Below, one piece after another: positions 14,582-23,206 of a stretch of DNA of 23,996 bases. How positions within the stretch are numbered: position 1 is the stretch's first letter; every line of letters begins with the position of its first letter. This DNA is from Deltaproteobacteria bacterium (GTDB lineage Bacteria; Desulfobacterota; DSM-4660; Desulfatiglandales; HGW-15): positions 90,646 to 114,641 of the forward strand of contig CP070840.1 in the NCBI GenBank assembly GCA_020342025.1, in the 5' to 3' direction. The notes beneath the pieces are model-generated. The model was not told where the DNA came from. It ran no database searches and saw nothing but the letters and a program-made list of their open reading frames with translations. The translations under genes and the position numbers were made by a program.

Positions 14582-16618
14582 TCAAGGTGAAATTTTGGAG
14601 GGCAACGTTAGCGTGAATACGGTACCTTCTTTGACTCCGCTCTTGACCTCGATGGTGCCCCCATGATCCTGCATGTTTTGATAAGCGATAAATAGACCAA
14701 GACCCGTCCCATCGTGCATGTTACTCTTATGTTTGGTGGTGAAATAGGGGTCAAATATCTTGCCCATGTTGGATTGGGGAATTCCTAAGCCATTGTCTTT
14801 GATCTCCACACTGATATTTCTACCTCCTTCTTTTTGTGGTAGGTTTCTGGTTGAGATCTCGATTCTACCCCCTTCTGGTGTAAACTCTACGGCGTTGGAG
14901 AGGAGATTGAGGAAAACCTGCTTCATTTTTTCAGGGTCTATCCATACCTCTCCAATATCAGGGTCAAGCTGACGTATCACGTCAATCTTTTTGGCATTGG
15001 TTTGTGGAGAAACAAGGAGGACCATCTTATCAATCAAGCTGTTCAGATCGTCGAATTTGAATTGGGACTCTTTTGGTTTCACCAGATCCAAGAGTTCCGT
15101 GATCAAATTGTTCACCCTGGCCGTCTCTTCCATGGCGATCTTATGGAAGTCGCTTCTGAATTCTTCATCTTCATATTTCGTGGGCAGTAACTGGATGAAT
15201 GTCCCAATGGCTGTCATAGGATTCTTGATCTCATGGGCCAGTCTCGCGGCCAGGTTCCCCAAGAAAGAGAACTTCTCCGCTCTACTCAACAGGGCATGAG
15301 ATCTTTTCAATTCTCCCATCTGCTCCTGCAATCTGCTGTAAAGTCTTGCGTTTTCTATGGCAATGGCAATCTGGGGAGCGAAAACCTGTAGTGTTTCGCG
15401 GGTCTCCTTTGAAACCCCATCGGTATCAACAGCATCTGTAGCAATGACCCCGATAACTTTAGACCGGGTTATGAGCGGCACCACATATACGGAAGTGGGT
15501 TTGCCATAAGTGAGGATGATGTTTTCTCTTCTCAATTTGGAACTTTTCACATCTGGAATATACTCTGGCCGTCCGGTATTGGTCACCCTCACTAGAATAT
15601 TGCTTAGACGATCCAGTGAAACCCTGTAGTTCTTGATCTCCTTTGGCACCTCACCCGCAAAACCCAAACCGTGTATGTATTCCAGACACCCTTCCTCTTC
15701 GTTCACAAGCATGATGAGCGCCCGGTGGATTTTACATACGCTGGACAAGATACTCATAATCACGTCCAAGAGCGGCTCCAAATCCAATACGGAGAGGATG
15801 GCCTTTCCCGTCTCTTGGATGGCCATGAGTTGTTTGATCCTTTGATTCAATTCCACATTTAGCCGGTTCACCTCTTCATATTTTTGCTCAATGACCTGCT
15901 TGTCCTCCTCCATTTCCTTTACCGTCTCCATGAGGACACTTTTGGATGTGAAAAGCTTGGAGAAAAACTCGTGAAAGCTATTTCTGAAAGTCCATCTCAA
16001 GTGGTATTCACAATATGGAGCCCCATGAAAATAACAGCATTCTTCCCTTAAGGTGATCGGCTTCCCTCCCCATATGATCGGTAAGAAGCTATAGAGTCCC
16101 TGATTATAAAGACATGTATCCTTTGTTACATCCATGCCCGGATGCCAATGTAACCTGACTATCGCTTCATTCCTCTTAATCTCCGCCAGCTCCACCCTTT
16201 TGGTTCTGCTGAACTTGGCGTCTATTTTTTGCAGATTCTTGAGCCCGTGCTTGATGGACCAAAATGCCTTGACGATGATACGCTGTATATATCCCAAAGT
16301 GACATTCTCAACAGCATATCTGGCGATATTGTAAGCAGCCATCTCGTCTTCAAAAATCATTCTGGCTCTCTTAAATAGATTGGATACAAGTGCAGAAGAA
16401 ACCCAATTATTGGGATCCCTCAAAAAATTTTCCGGATCCGAGAGTTGGTCAATTTCTGGGTCTAGATTCTGCAAGAGACCCGATAGATCCCCATCTCTGG
16501 AAGCCTTCACGTAATCCAGGATGGCTATGCAATTTATGCAGCTATTTTCTTTTTCCATGTGTAGAAAGAATAGGTCTAAAAGTCTGCATCCGAGGCTCTC
16601 CATCTCCCTTATGGACAA
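14582..16618 (-). CDS. Cytoplasmic V4R-like/GAF sensor histidine kinase
   Basis: A 678-residue histidine kinase without membrane helices. Residues 1-215 form a sensor domain ending in EECCYFHGAPYCEYHLRW, which resembles V4R (4-vinyl reductase-like) domains; cysteines at 27, 30, 169, 194, 195 and 203 suggest metal or redox sensing. A coiled coil (about 225-265) leads to a GAF domain (about 280-430), a dimerisation domain with AHEIKNPMT and His462, and an ATPase domain with NLLSNAVEF, DNGLGIP and GTGLGLFIAY. The start is TTG at 16618; an ATG at 16603 is also possible, and neither has well-spaced Shine-Dalgarno sequence. No receiver domain is attached; the NtrC-type regulator at 18255 is the nearest candidate partner. 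Confidence 0.9.
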   Translation of the reverse strand: MSIREMESLGCRLLDLFFLHMEKENSCINCIAILDYVKASRDGDLSGLLQNLDPEIDQLSDPENFLRDPNNWVSSALVSNLFKRARMIFEDEMAAYNIARYAVENVTLGYIQRIIVKAFWSIKHGLKNLQKIDAKFSRTKRVELAEIKRNEAIVRLHWHPGMDVTKDTCLYNQGLYSFLPIIWGGKPITLREECCYFHGAPYCEYHLRWTFRNSFHEFFSKLFTSKSVLMETVKEMEEDKQVIEQKYEEVNRLNVELNQRIKQLMAIQETGKAILSVLDLEPLLDVIMSILSSVCKIHRALIMLVNEEEGCLEYIHGLGFAGEVPKEIKNYRVSLDRLSNILVRVTNTGRPEYIPDVKSSKLRRENIILTYGKPTSVYVVPLITRSKVIGVIATDAVDTDGVSKETRETLQVFAPQIAIAIENARLYSRLQEQMGELKRSHALLSRAEKFSFLGNLAARLAHEIKNPMTAIGTFIQLLPTKYEDEEFRSDFHKIAMEETARVNNLITELLDLVKPKESQFKFDDLNSLIDKMVLLVSPQTNAKKIDVIRQLDPDIGEVWIDPEKMKQVFLNLLSNAVEFTPEGGRIEISTRNLPQKEGGRNISVEIKDNGLGIPQSNMGKIFDPYFTTKHKSNMHDGTGLGLFIAYQNMQDHGGTIEVKSGVKEGTVFTLTLPSKISP

Positions 16619-16674
16619 TGGGTAGATAGGGAGAAATTCCCAAATTTCCCAGACTAAGATTTGTAGAGGGTCTT

Positions 16675-16703
16675 ATTTTATAGGGGGTTGGACTTTTTGA
16701 CAA
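16675..16703 (-). promoter_or_regulatory. Sigma-70-like promoter for the histidine kinase operon
   Basis: Minus-strand TTGTCA (16703-16698), a 17-nt spacer and TAAAAT (16680-16675). Transcription would start near 16668, about 50 nt before the TTG start at 16618. It would also serve the enolase-superfamily gene downstream. Confidence 0.5.
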
Positions 16704-16726
16704 GGGCCTCAATAAAATTAACTCGC

Positions 16727-16742
16727 ACTGCCAAAGGGCAGA
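16727..16742 (-). terminator. Weak hairpin after the acyltransferase gene
   Basis: CTGCC (16728-16732) and GGCAG (16737-16741) form a 5-bp stem with a 4-nt loop, 29 nt beyond the acyltransferase stop and just before the kinase promoter. On the minus strand only a broken T-rich stretch follows, so it is a weak terminator candidate. Confidence 0.25.
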
Positions 16743-16769
16743 GGCTTCTGATCAGTTCCACACCACCTC

Positions 16770-17744
16770 TCATGAAGCCTTTTCAAATGCAGGTCTCAAA
16801 ACTAAAGGTGAGGATAACTCCCCGGTTTTGCTCTCCGCGGGAGCCATTCTTATCTTCAGATACTGTTTCCATTGATACCACTGCTCTGGGTTGGCATAGA
16901 TATGTTCTTCAAGAATTTTCAGGATGGTTTCTCCAATTGATGAGGTGACAGGCCCATTTAGATATCCCATCATATCTGCATAATCATACATAATTAGCTT
17001 GTAATTACTTAAGCTATATCTATGTACGACTCCAAAAACAATCTCGGCTCCAGTCCTTTTTCCGAGGATATTAATTGTCCTATCCAGGTAGGTATTACGT
17101 CCCAGAAAAGAAATCCTTTTCTTCCACGATGGTCTCCATTCCTCTATCTCATCACATTGAGTTATAAGAATTCGGTTTTCTCTTAATTCTTTCATGGCGG
17201 ATTTCATCACATTCCCCGTATTCTCTGCATCTATGAGTCGTATGTTATACTTTTCCGCTTGAGCATAGACCTTTTCCTTCAATTGCTTCGTTTTAAATTT
17301 GGCTATCATAGAGGTGGGAAAGTTGTTGATGGCAAGCAGAGTCGGTATGTATTCAATGGCCCCATAGTGACCTGTTACAAGAATTACGCCGTTGCCCTTT
17401 AGTCGCTTCTTATGCAATATCTCCAAGTCTTCAGAAATAACATTTTTATTGAGGAAATTAGTCGCCTTTTCGGGCTTCTCATAGGCTATAAACAGCTTCT
17501 CGTGATAGTGGAAGAATATGCCTCGAAAGACTCTCCGCTTGAGAGATTTTAGGTCAGCATGGGATTTTTGGTGGCCAAAAACAGATTCAACCGCCTCTTT
17601 GATGGTTCGTTTTTCGCTTCTTTTCAGGAAAAAGTATAATGCACCCAGGAAGGTTATATAATGGTAGGCGATTCTCCAGCCCAGTCGGTGATATAAGAAG
17701 ATATTAATTTTCCATTGCAGGAAAGAACTTAAATTGATCTTCAC
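16770..17744 (-). CDS. LpxL/HtrB-type lipid A acyltransferase family protein
   Basis: A 324-residue protein of the lysophospholipid acyltransferase superfamily, LpxL/LpxM (HtrB/MsbB) branch, which adds secondary acyl chains to lipid A or related lipids at the inner membrane. The HxxxxE catalytic motif is in VTGHYGAIEYI; later blocks include ITQCDEIEEW, FLGRNTYLDR and a C-terminal ANPEQWYQWKQYLKIR, matching the family's PExWxWxHxRWK-like end. An N-terminal hydrophobic stretch (YHYITFLGALYFFL) would associate with the membrane. The frame opens at a GTG at 17765, but GAGGGGGG precedes a second in-frame GTG at 17744, so I use that. The exact acceptor is unknown; the end lacks the usual His, hinting at a divergent acceptor. 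Confidence 0.8.
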   Translation of the reverse strand: MKINLSSFLQWKINIFLYHRLGWRIAYHYITFLGALYFFLKRSEKRTIKEAVESVFGHQKSHADLKSLKRRVFRGIFFHYHEKLFIAYEKPEKATNFLNKNVISEDLEILHKKRLKGNGVILVTGHYGAIEYIPTLLAINNFPTSMIAKFKTKQLKEKVYAQAEKYNIRLIDAENTGNVMKSAMKELRENRILITQCDEIEEWRPSWKKRISFLGRNTYLDRTINILGKRTGAEIVFGVVHRYSLSNYKLIMYDYADMMGYLNGPVTSSIGETILKILEEHIYANPEQWYQWKQYLKIRMAPAESKTGELSSPLVLRPAFEKAS

Positions 17745-17765
17745 CAAAACCCCCCTCGACCACAC

Positions 17766-18254
17766 GGCTCCAGTTGAAGAAAATGTTTAAAGTGGGTTTC
17801 CCAAACCCATTTAAATGAAATGAATTTTTCAATATTTGTGCCAAAAGGGGTGAGCCCGTTAATTTAGATATTCCAGGGATTTTGAGGGAAAAGATCTCCC
17901 CCATGGGTAATTAAGAATCCTCATTTGAATTCATTCAACCTTAGTTTGCAATGACCCGCTTTGAGTGGCCCATTGAAGGTTTGAGGTGAGGGCGGGAAAA
18001 ACCTATAAGAGACTGGGAACATTCAAAAAAAAGACTGTGCACAAATGCGCAACGACTGTGCATTTTACTTAACATGCTCTTTGATTGACGAAATGGAGAT
18101 TTTGTGGTTGTATAGGCTCCCATTAAGAGTTACGCCGGCTTCGTTCTGTATTTCAGGGTAGCCAAAAAATCCGTGCCATAGATATGGCCAAACACCGGGC
18201 CAAGTCCAAACGGATGGAGGGCCTGTCAAGAAATTGGCAGCTTAGACAAGGCGC
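17766..18254. other. Gap between acyltransferase and NtrC-type regulator
   Basis: About 490 nt between divergent genes. It holds a 9-bp direct repeat GACTGTGCA at 18033-18041 and 18054-18062, spaced 21 nt, and a possible promoter (TTGACG 18085-18090, 17 nt, TTGTAT 18108-18113) for the regulator gene. I found no sigma-54 element of the form GG-N10-GC that convinced me, and no credible gene. Confidence 0.4.
18085..18113 (+). promoter_or_regulatory. Possible promoter of the NtrC-type regulator
   Basis: TTGACG at 18085-18090 and TTGTAT at 18108-18113 with a 17-nt spacer; the -10 is poor. It would give a leader of about 135 nt. A direct repeat at 18033-18062 lies just upstream and could be an activator or repressor site. 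Confidence 0.3.
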
Positions 18255-19607
18255 ATGGATAAGAGACCGACTATTTTAGTGGTTGATGACGAATATGGGG
18301 TCCGCCAGTCCTTCAACATGGTCTTGAAGGATGAGTATACGGTTCTTCTCACCGGTACAGGGGAAGAGGCAAGCGACATATTTACAAAGAGTCCCGTTGA
18401 CTTGATTCTGCTCGATATTCTCCTGCCTGATATAAACGGCATCGATCTTTTGGAAAAACTCAAGGAATTGGACCCCAATGTGGAGATTATTATGGTCACC
18501 GCAGTCAAGGAGATTCAGACGGCTGTGAAGGCCATTAAATTGGGGGCGTACGAATACATCATCAAACCCTTCGCCGTGGATGATGTGCTGACTGTGATCA
18601 GCCGAGCTCTGGAAAAACGCAATCTTATGAGGGAGGTCACCTATCTGAGAGGCGAGCTGGAAAGGTATCATCCCTTTGAAGAAATGGTGGGCAAGGACAA
18701 GGCCATGAGGGAGATTTTCGATTTGATATCGGACATCTCTCAGAGCGATGGCACAGTCCTTATACAAGGAGAAAGCGGAACAGGGAAAGAACTGGTTGCA
18801 AGGGCCATACATAATCTCAGCCCAAGAAGCGCCCACCCTTTCGTTGTCATCAATTGTGCCGCCATCCCAGGAACCCTGATGGAGAGCGAAATCTTCGGCC
18901 ATATGAAAGGGGCTTTTACCGGGGCCACCAGCACGACCGTAGGCAAATTGGAAATTGCCAATAAAGGAACCGTCTTTCTGGATGATATTGATTCTTTGGA
19001 TATCAATATGCAAGCCAAACTCCTTCGGGTTATTCAGGAAAAGGAGTTTGAGAGGTTGGGCAGTACCAAGGTCATCAAGATTGATGTGAGATTCGTGGCC
19101 GCCTCTAATAAGGATCTTCGAGAGCTGATGTCAGGAGGGAGGTTTAGGGAGGACCTCTTCTATCGGCTGCAGGTGTTCCCCATGGAGCTACCCCCTTTGC
19201 GAGAAAGAAAGGGCGATATTCCGCTGCTCTTGGATCACTTCTTGGAGATGCAGGCGAAAAATACAGGGAAGCCGCCAAAATCATTCTCTGACAAGGCGAT
19301 CAAAGCACTCATAGAATATGACTGGCCAGGCAATGTGAGAGAGCTCCAGAACTTGGTGGAAAGATTGTTTGCCGTCACAAAGGACTCCCTCATACACCTG
19401 AAAGATATTTCCGCCTTTAGCATGGGGAAGAGAGAAATCAAGGACATGACCCTTAAAGATGCCGTCAACCTCTTTGAGAGGCAGCATATCAGGGAGGTGC
19501 TCGAGCTTGTGGACGGAAGCAGAAAAAAGGCGGCAGACATACTCGGCATCCATCGGAATACCCTTTTGTCTAAAATGACTGAACTGGGTCTCAAGTCGGA
19601 ACAATAG
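18255..19607 (+). CDS. NtrC-family sigma-54-dependent response regulator
   Basis: A 450-residue transcription activator. The receiver domain (about 1-120) has ILVVDDE, the phosphoacceptor Asp54 in LILLDILLP and Lys in IIKPFAVDD. The AAA+ domain (about 138-375) has Walker A GESGTGKE from Gly172, the sigma-54 contact loop GAFTGA at 219-224 and LPPLRERKGDIPLL. A Fis-type helix-turn-helix closes the protein (SRKKAADILGIHRNTLLSKM). All elements are intact, so it should open sigma-54 promoters when phosphorylated. AAGG lies just before the ATG. No kinase is adjacent on this strand; the soluble histidine kinase at 14582-16618, one gene away, may be its partner. Confidence 0.95.
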   Translation: MDKRPTILVVDDEYGVRQSFNMVLKDEYTVLLTGTGEEASDIFTKSPVDLILLDILLPDINGIDLLEKLKELDPNVEIIMVTAVKEIQTAVKAIKLGAYEYIIKPFAVDDVLTVISRALEKRNLMREVTYLRGELERYHPFEEMVGKDKAMREIFDLISDISQSDGTVLIQGESGTGKELVARAIHNLSPRSAHPFVVINCAAIPGTLMESEIFGHMKGAFTGATSTTVGKLEIANKGTVFLDDIDSLDINMQAKLLRVIQEKEFERLGSTKVIKIDVRFVAASNKDLRELMSGGRFREDLFYRLQVFPMELPPLRERKGDIPLLLDHFLEMQAKNTGKPPKSFSDKAIKALIEYDWPGNVRELQNLVERLFAVTKDSLIHLKDISAFSMGKREIKDMTLKDAVNLFERQHIREVLELVDGSRKKAADILGIHRNTLLSKMTELGLKSEQ

Positions 19608-20113
19608 CTTCCGGGCCCATCCCTCCTCTCTTCACCTTTCGCCCTCTTTTCAATTCGGACTCAAGACCCTCCGTTGTCACCTCCCCTATTTGAGACCTTT
19701 TAAAAATGTTCAATTTTGTTCAATGTCAAGGAAGGCGAAGATTTTAACCGCAGGAATACACAACAAGTATTTCGAGGATCAAAATCTGAGTCTGACGCAG
19801 AGATTTGGCAAAAGGGGGCGCTTTTCAAAGGTCTCTCCTTAGGATCCATTGGATCAGGCTTCGGCTGATTGCGAAACGATATGAACATCCCTCTGAGGAA
19901 ATGGGATTTCCACGCCGCCTTCCTTTAAGTTTTGGTAAACGGCCAAATTCACTTCATAGAGGGTTAGAAAATACCTCTTGCCGGGCACCCATCTCTACCT
20001 CTTTTCCAAGAAAGGTCCTCCCTTCACGGGCCCCTAGTTTAGATGACTATTCTACAGGGGAGGCTTAGTCCCTGCCTCATACTCCAGAGCGATCAGGAGA
20101 TTCTTCCACCAAA
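19608..20113. other. Gap with no supported gene
   Basis: About 500 nt between the convergent regulator and AsmA-family genes. Short frames exist on both strands (for example 19805-20068 plus) but have no ribosome site, recognisable motif or sensible composition. TGTTCAAT occurs twice at 19707-19714 and 19717-19724, one helical turn apart, and AAATC/GATTT with inner TCTG/CAGA (about 19784-19805) forms a bulged hairpin. I see no clear terminator with a T-run for either gene. Confidence 0.4.
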
Positions 20114-22135
20114 TCATTTCCCAAAAGGAAGGCCTTTGAGAAGGTCTTTGGCTTTCTCCTCCGAGGGTTTTTGCACACCTTCTTGCGTCGTCTGCCCTGG
20201 AAGCATTTTTTTCAGTTCAGAGGGGTCAGAGATCCCCTTTTCCAGCGTCCCTTTGAGCATGCCCTCAAGATCGGGGCGAAACTTTGGCGAAGAGAACGTC
20301 CCCGTGACCAGTACGGGGACCGTAACGCCGCCCCGTTGCTGCGTGTCTCCTTGACCTTTGGTGGTCCCGACGAATTTTGGCTCCACCCTAAAGTCCAAGG
20401 ACTCTCTGACCAGATTCGCTTTGCCTGCGGCCAGGACACGCAGAAGGGGTGATGCGAGGCTCGTCTGGCGAGTGTCCACAACGCCCTTTGTGATAGTAAA
20501 CGGGGAATGAAGCTCGGAGAAATCAGTCCGGGGCTTCCCCCCGCCTCTCTCAGCGAGACCAAAAGCGGCCTTCGCGTTTCTGACCATTCCCCCCAAGTCG
20601 ATCCCCACGACGGCCCCATCATTGAAAAGAAAGTCTCCCTTACCATTCAGGGTGCTTTTGATCCTTTCAGGATCATCGCCTGCCATGGCTATGTCCATGT
20701 CAGCCTTTACCGTTCCTTCCAGAAAGTCCTTCTTCAACACATCCTTCAGGAGGGGGTTGACCTGTATCCCCTTGGCCTGGAGTGCCATATGGCTCTTCGG
20801 GACATCTTGGCGCACATCCAGGGCCCCTTTTGACGAGACATTCCCTTGATAGAGGTTGAGGGTGAGGGGATCCAGATTGAAGAGACCGTTCTTCGCGGAA
20901 ACCTTCAAATAGATATCTTGGACTTTGGCGCCATGCGCCTTGAGGTTTCCAACGCGGATTTTGCCGTCCAGCACCAACTTCCGGAGCGGCGCATAATCCG
21001 TCTTTTTCCTTTCAGCGGTGGGCGGTTTTGTCCCTTCCTTCTTCTCGCCAGGCGCCTTTTCACTGGGCGGGGGGAGGTATCTGTCCAGGTCAATCTTATC
21101 CAGCTTGAGATCAAAGGCCAAATCGGGTCTGGCAAAATCCTTGGCATTCATTGAAAAAGCCAGGTTTGATTCGTCCAGCTGCAGCGCGCCATCTGATATG
21201 GACACATTTTTGGGGTTGCCCTTGAGCTGGGCCTTGAGTGTCACCCTGTTTAGGGCTTTGGGATCCGCTGTTTTCACCGGAAAATCTTGGCCCAAAGCGG
21301 TCATCAGCTTCCGAGGGGAGAATGGAGAGACCTGGAGGGCCAGATCGAACTGCTGGTTCGTGGCGGGGTCAACCAGCTTACCCTTCAGATTCATCTCCAG
21401 TTCTTTCAGGGCCTTGATGGAAAGGTCCACGGGCAATGTCCCTTTGCCAGGCTCTTTGCCCAGCGGGCCCACATTCCCCTTCAACTCTACAGGTTGCCCA
21501 TCAAGCAGGGCAGACAGGACAAGCCGAATGGGACGATCCAGGGAAACATCCTGAAGACGAAGGGTCAAATCCGAAATTTCTTTGCGCTCACCCTTGCCAT
21601 GGTCAATCCAGAGGAGAGATCCTTTTGTGATGGCAAACTCACCTACGGCAAGGCCTTTTATGGGTAGGCCCTCCCCGGGTCTGCCCTCGGGCGCCTTCCC
21701 CTTTTCAGGCTTGGGCGCTCCTTCCGCAGAGGTCTTCCCCATGCCCTCCCAGTTTGTCCGACCGCTCTTGCTCTTCTCCAGTGCGATCTGGGGTCCCTCC
21801 AATATAAAGCGCTTGACCTGGACATCCTTGGAGATAAGGGGGATAAGCTTTACCCTCACCTCTACGGACTTTACGCTTGCCAAGTCCTTTTCCTTAAATC
21901 CTGGAGCATTTCCCAAGCGGATATCCGAGGTGGAGAATCCCACCCACGGAAACAGGGACAGGTCTATGTCGCCCCCGATGGAAAAGGGACGACCCGTGGC
22001 CTCAGAGACCATCTTTTCGATCCGGGGTTTGTAACTCTGAAGGTCCACGAAGGTTGGAATGATGAGGAGGGCGACGATGACCAGGGCCACCAGTGCACCC
22101 GCCACGATAGCTACCCATTTAATTGCCTTATTCAT
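20114..22135 (-). CDS. AsmA family protein
   Basis: A 673-residue envelope protein with one N-terminal membrane helix (about residues 7-30) followed by the AsmA signature: IPTFVDLQSYKPRIEKMVSEATGRPFSI within the first 60 residues and DIDLSLFPWVGFSTSDIRLG. The remainder is a long beta-rich periplasmic region with low-complexity Pro/Lys/Glu linkers near residues 135-160 and 355-375, then the AsmA C-terminal block (LNGKGDFLFNDGAVVGIDLG). AsmA-like proteins are now viewed as bridge-like lipid transporters between membranes. GGGGGAGGTAAGTC stands just before the ATG. It is 142 nt downstream of the DUF4197 gene on the same strand, so the two may be co-transcribed. Confidence 0.92.
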   Translation of the reverse strand: MNKAIKWVAIVAGALVALVIVALLIIPTFVDLQSYKPRIEKMVSEATGRPFSIGGDIDLSLFPWVGFSTSDIRLGNAPGFKEKDLASVKSVEVRVKLIPLISKDVQVKRFILEGPQIALEKSKSGRTNWEGMGKTSAEGAPKPEKGKAPEGRPGEGLPIKGLAVGEFAITKGSLLWIDHGKGERKEISDLTLRLQDVSLDRPIRLVLSALLDGQPVELKGNVGPLGKEPGKGTLPVDLSIKALKELEMNLKGKLVDPATNQQFDLALQVSPFSPRKLMTALGQDFPVKTADPKALNRVTLKAQLKGNPKNVSISDGALQLDESNLAFSMNAKDFARPDLAFDLKLDKIDLDRYLPPPSEKAPGEKKEGTKPPTAERKKTDYAPLRKLVLDGKIRVGNLKAHGAKVQDIYLKVSAKNGLFNLDPLTLNLYQGNVSSKGALDVRQDVPKSHMALQAKGIQVNPLLKDVLKKDFLEGTVKADMDIAMAGDDPERIKSTLNGKGDFLFNDGAVVGIDLGGMVRNAKAAFGLAERGGGKPRTDFSELHSPFTITKGVVDTRQTSLASPLLRVLAAGKANLVRESLDFRVEPKFVGTTKGQGDTQQRGGVTVPVLVTGTFSSPKFRPDLEGMLKGTLEKGISDPSELKKMLPGQTTQEGVQKPSEEKAKDLLKGLPFGK

Positions 22136-22277
22136 GACTTACCTCCCCCTTAAGGTTAACGTTGAGTCAAACGGGTATTTTCCTTTTGCGGTCTACCTAG
22201 TTGCCAAGCCTCCAGGGTGGGACGGGGATAGAAGAATGAACGAGAGCAAGGCTCGAATAGAGAGGGGGAACCCGTTT

Positions 22278-23018
22278 TTATTTACTAAATACTTCCTTCA
22301 GCAGATCGGTCACCCTGGCTGCTGGGTCTTGGCGTATTTTCCTTTCCTCTTCAGCGAGCATGAGGAAGAGGCCATTAAGGGCCCCGTCTGTCACATATTG
22401 ATCTAGGTCAAAACTCAAAGACTCTGTAAACGGTATGGTGCGCACCTTGGCATCCAGCGCCTGGTACTGCCGGGTCACGCCCACCTGGGACATGGAGGAG
22501 TGGACGATGGGCTTAAAGATCTCCGTGAGTTTGCCCCGAGTTTTATCCTCGAAATAGAGGGTCGCTTCATTGTCTCTCCCATCGAGAATCTTTCGGGCAT
22601 CTTGGAACGACATCTGCTTGACAGAATCCACGAACAGGGCCTTCGCCTCAGGAGCCGCCTTCTCTGCCGCTCGGTTCATGCTCAACTCAAAGGCGTCCAC
22701 CTTTGACCCATATCCCACGGCCCTCAGGGCCTTCTCCACCCTTTTGACCGAATCGGGCAGGGGAATCTTGATTTGGGGATTCCCGTAATATCCGTCTACT
22801 TTGGAGACCAACTTCACCGCATTGGACGTCCCGATCTCCAGGGCCTCCTTGAGACCTTGGATGATCTTGTCCTCACTCAATTCTCCTCCCAGACCAACCG
22901 CTTTTTTTGCGTCTTTCAGAATATCTTCAAACCCGAACTTGGCATCGGCCGGCATGTTCAAGATAATAGCGAAAATTGTAATGGGTAGAAGAACCGTGAT
23001 AAATCGGCGTAAGCCCAT
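22278..23018 (-). CDS. DUF4197 family secreted protein
   Basis: A 246-residue protein with a signal peptide (MGLRRFITVLLPITIFAII, cleavage near ADA at about residue 26). The mature part matches the DUF4197 family: GLKEALEIGTSNAVKLVSK, YYGNPQIKIPLPDSVKRVEK, LRAVGYGSKVD, FELSMNRAAEKAAPEAK, FQDARKILDGRDNEATLYFE and TDGALNGLFLMLAEEE. The family is widespread in Proteobacteria, is exported and has no assigned function. AGGAGGTG at a good distance confirms the ATG at 23018. Its neighbours are envelope genes (AsmA family downstream, MscS channel upstream), consistent with an envelope role. Confidence 0.92.
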   Translation of the reverse strand: MGLRRFITVLLPITIFAIILNMPADAKFGFEDILKDAKKAVGLGGELSEDKIIQGLKEALEIGTSNAVKLVSKVDGYYGNPQIKIPLPDSVKRVEKALRAVGYGSKVDAFELSMNRAAEKAAPEAKALFVDSVKQMSFQDARKILDGRDNEATLYFEDKTRGKLTEIFKPIVHSSMSQVGVTRQYQALDAKVRTIPFTESLSFDLDQYVTDGALNGLFLMLAEEERKIRQDPAARVTDLLKEVFSK

Positions 23019-23206
23019 ATGAGCACCTCCTAAAGAGAAGATTTCAACTCACAGAGAAGAAATATCTCTCAGATCCCATTTGATCAGCGCATGGAGATTG
23101 CTGTCAAAAAATACCTTCCAAATGCGGGCAAAATACTGCCCATAATCTAATGCTTAAGGCCTGGGTGTCAAATCGAGTCGGGCCCTTTGAACCAAAATCA
23201 ACTATT

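Noticed and set aside
17704..17904. 66-codon minus-strand frame before the acyltransferase
   Set aside because: It overlaps the acyltransferase start in another frame and shows no recognisable signal, motif or ribosome site.
18150..18254. Sigma-54-like TGGCAC on the minus strand near 18177 and TTGGCAG near 18230
   Set aside because: The required GC dinucleotide 10 nt after the GG is missing in both cases.
19805..20068. 87-codon open frame in the gap after the NtrC-type gene
   Set aside because: No ribosome site, no motif, odd composition and no support from neighbours.
20060..20113. Inverted repeat GAGGC/GCCTC as terminator of the AsmA-family gene
   Set aside because: The stem is only 5 bp and no T-run follows on the minus strand.
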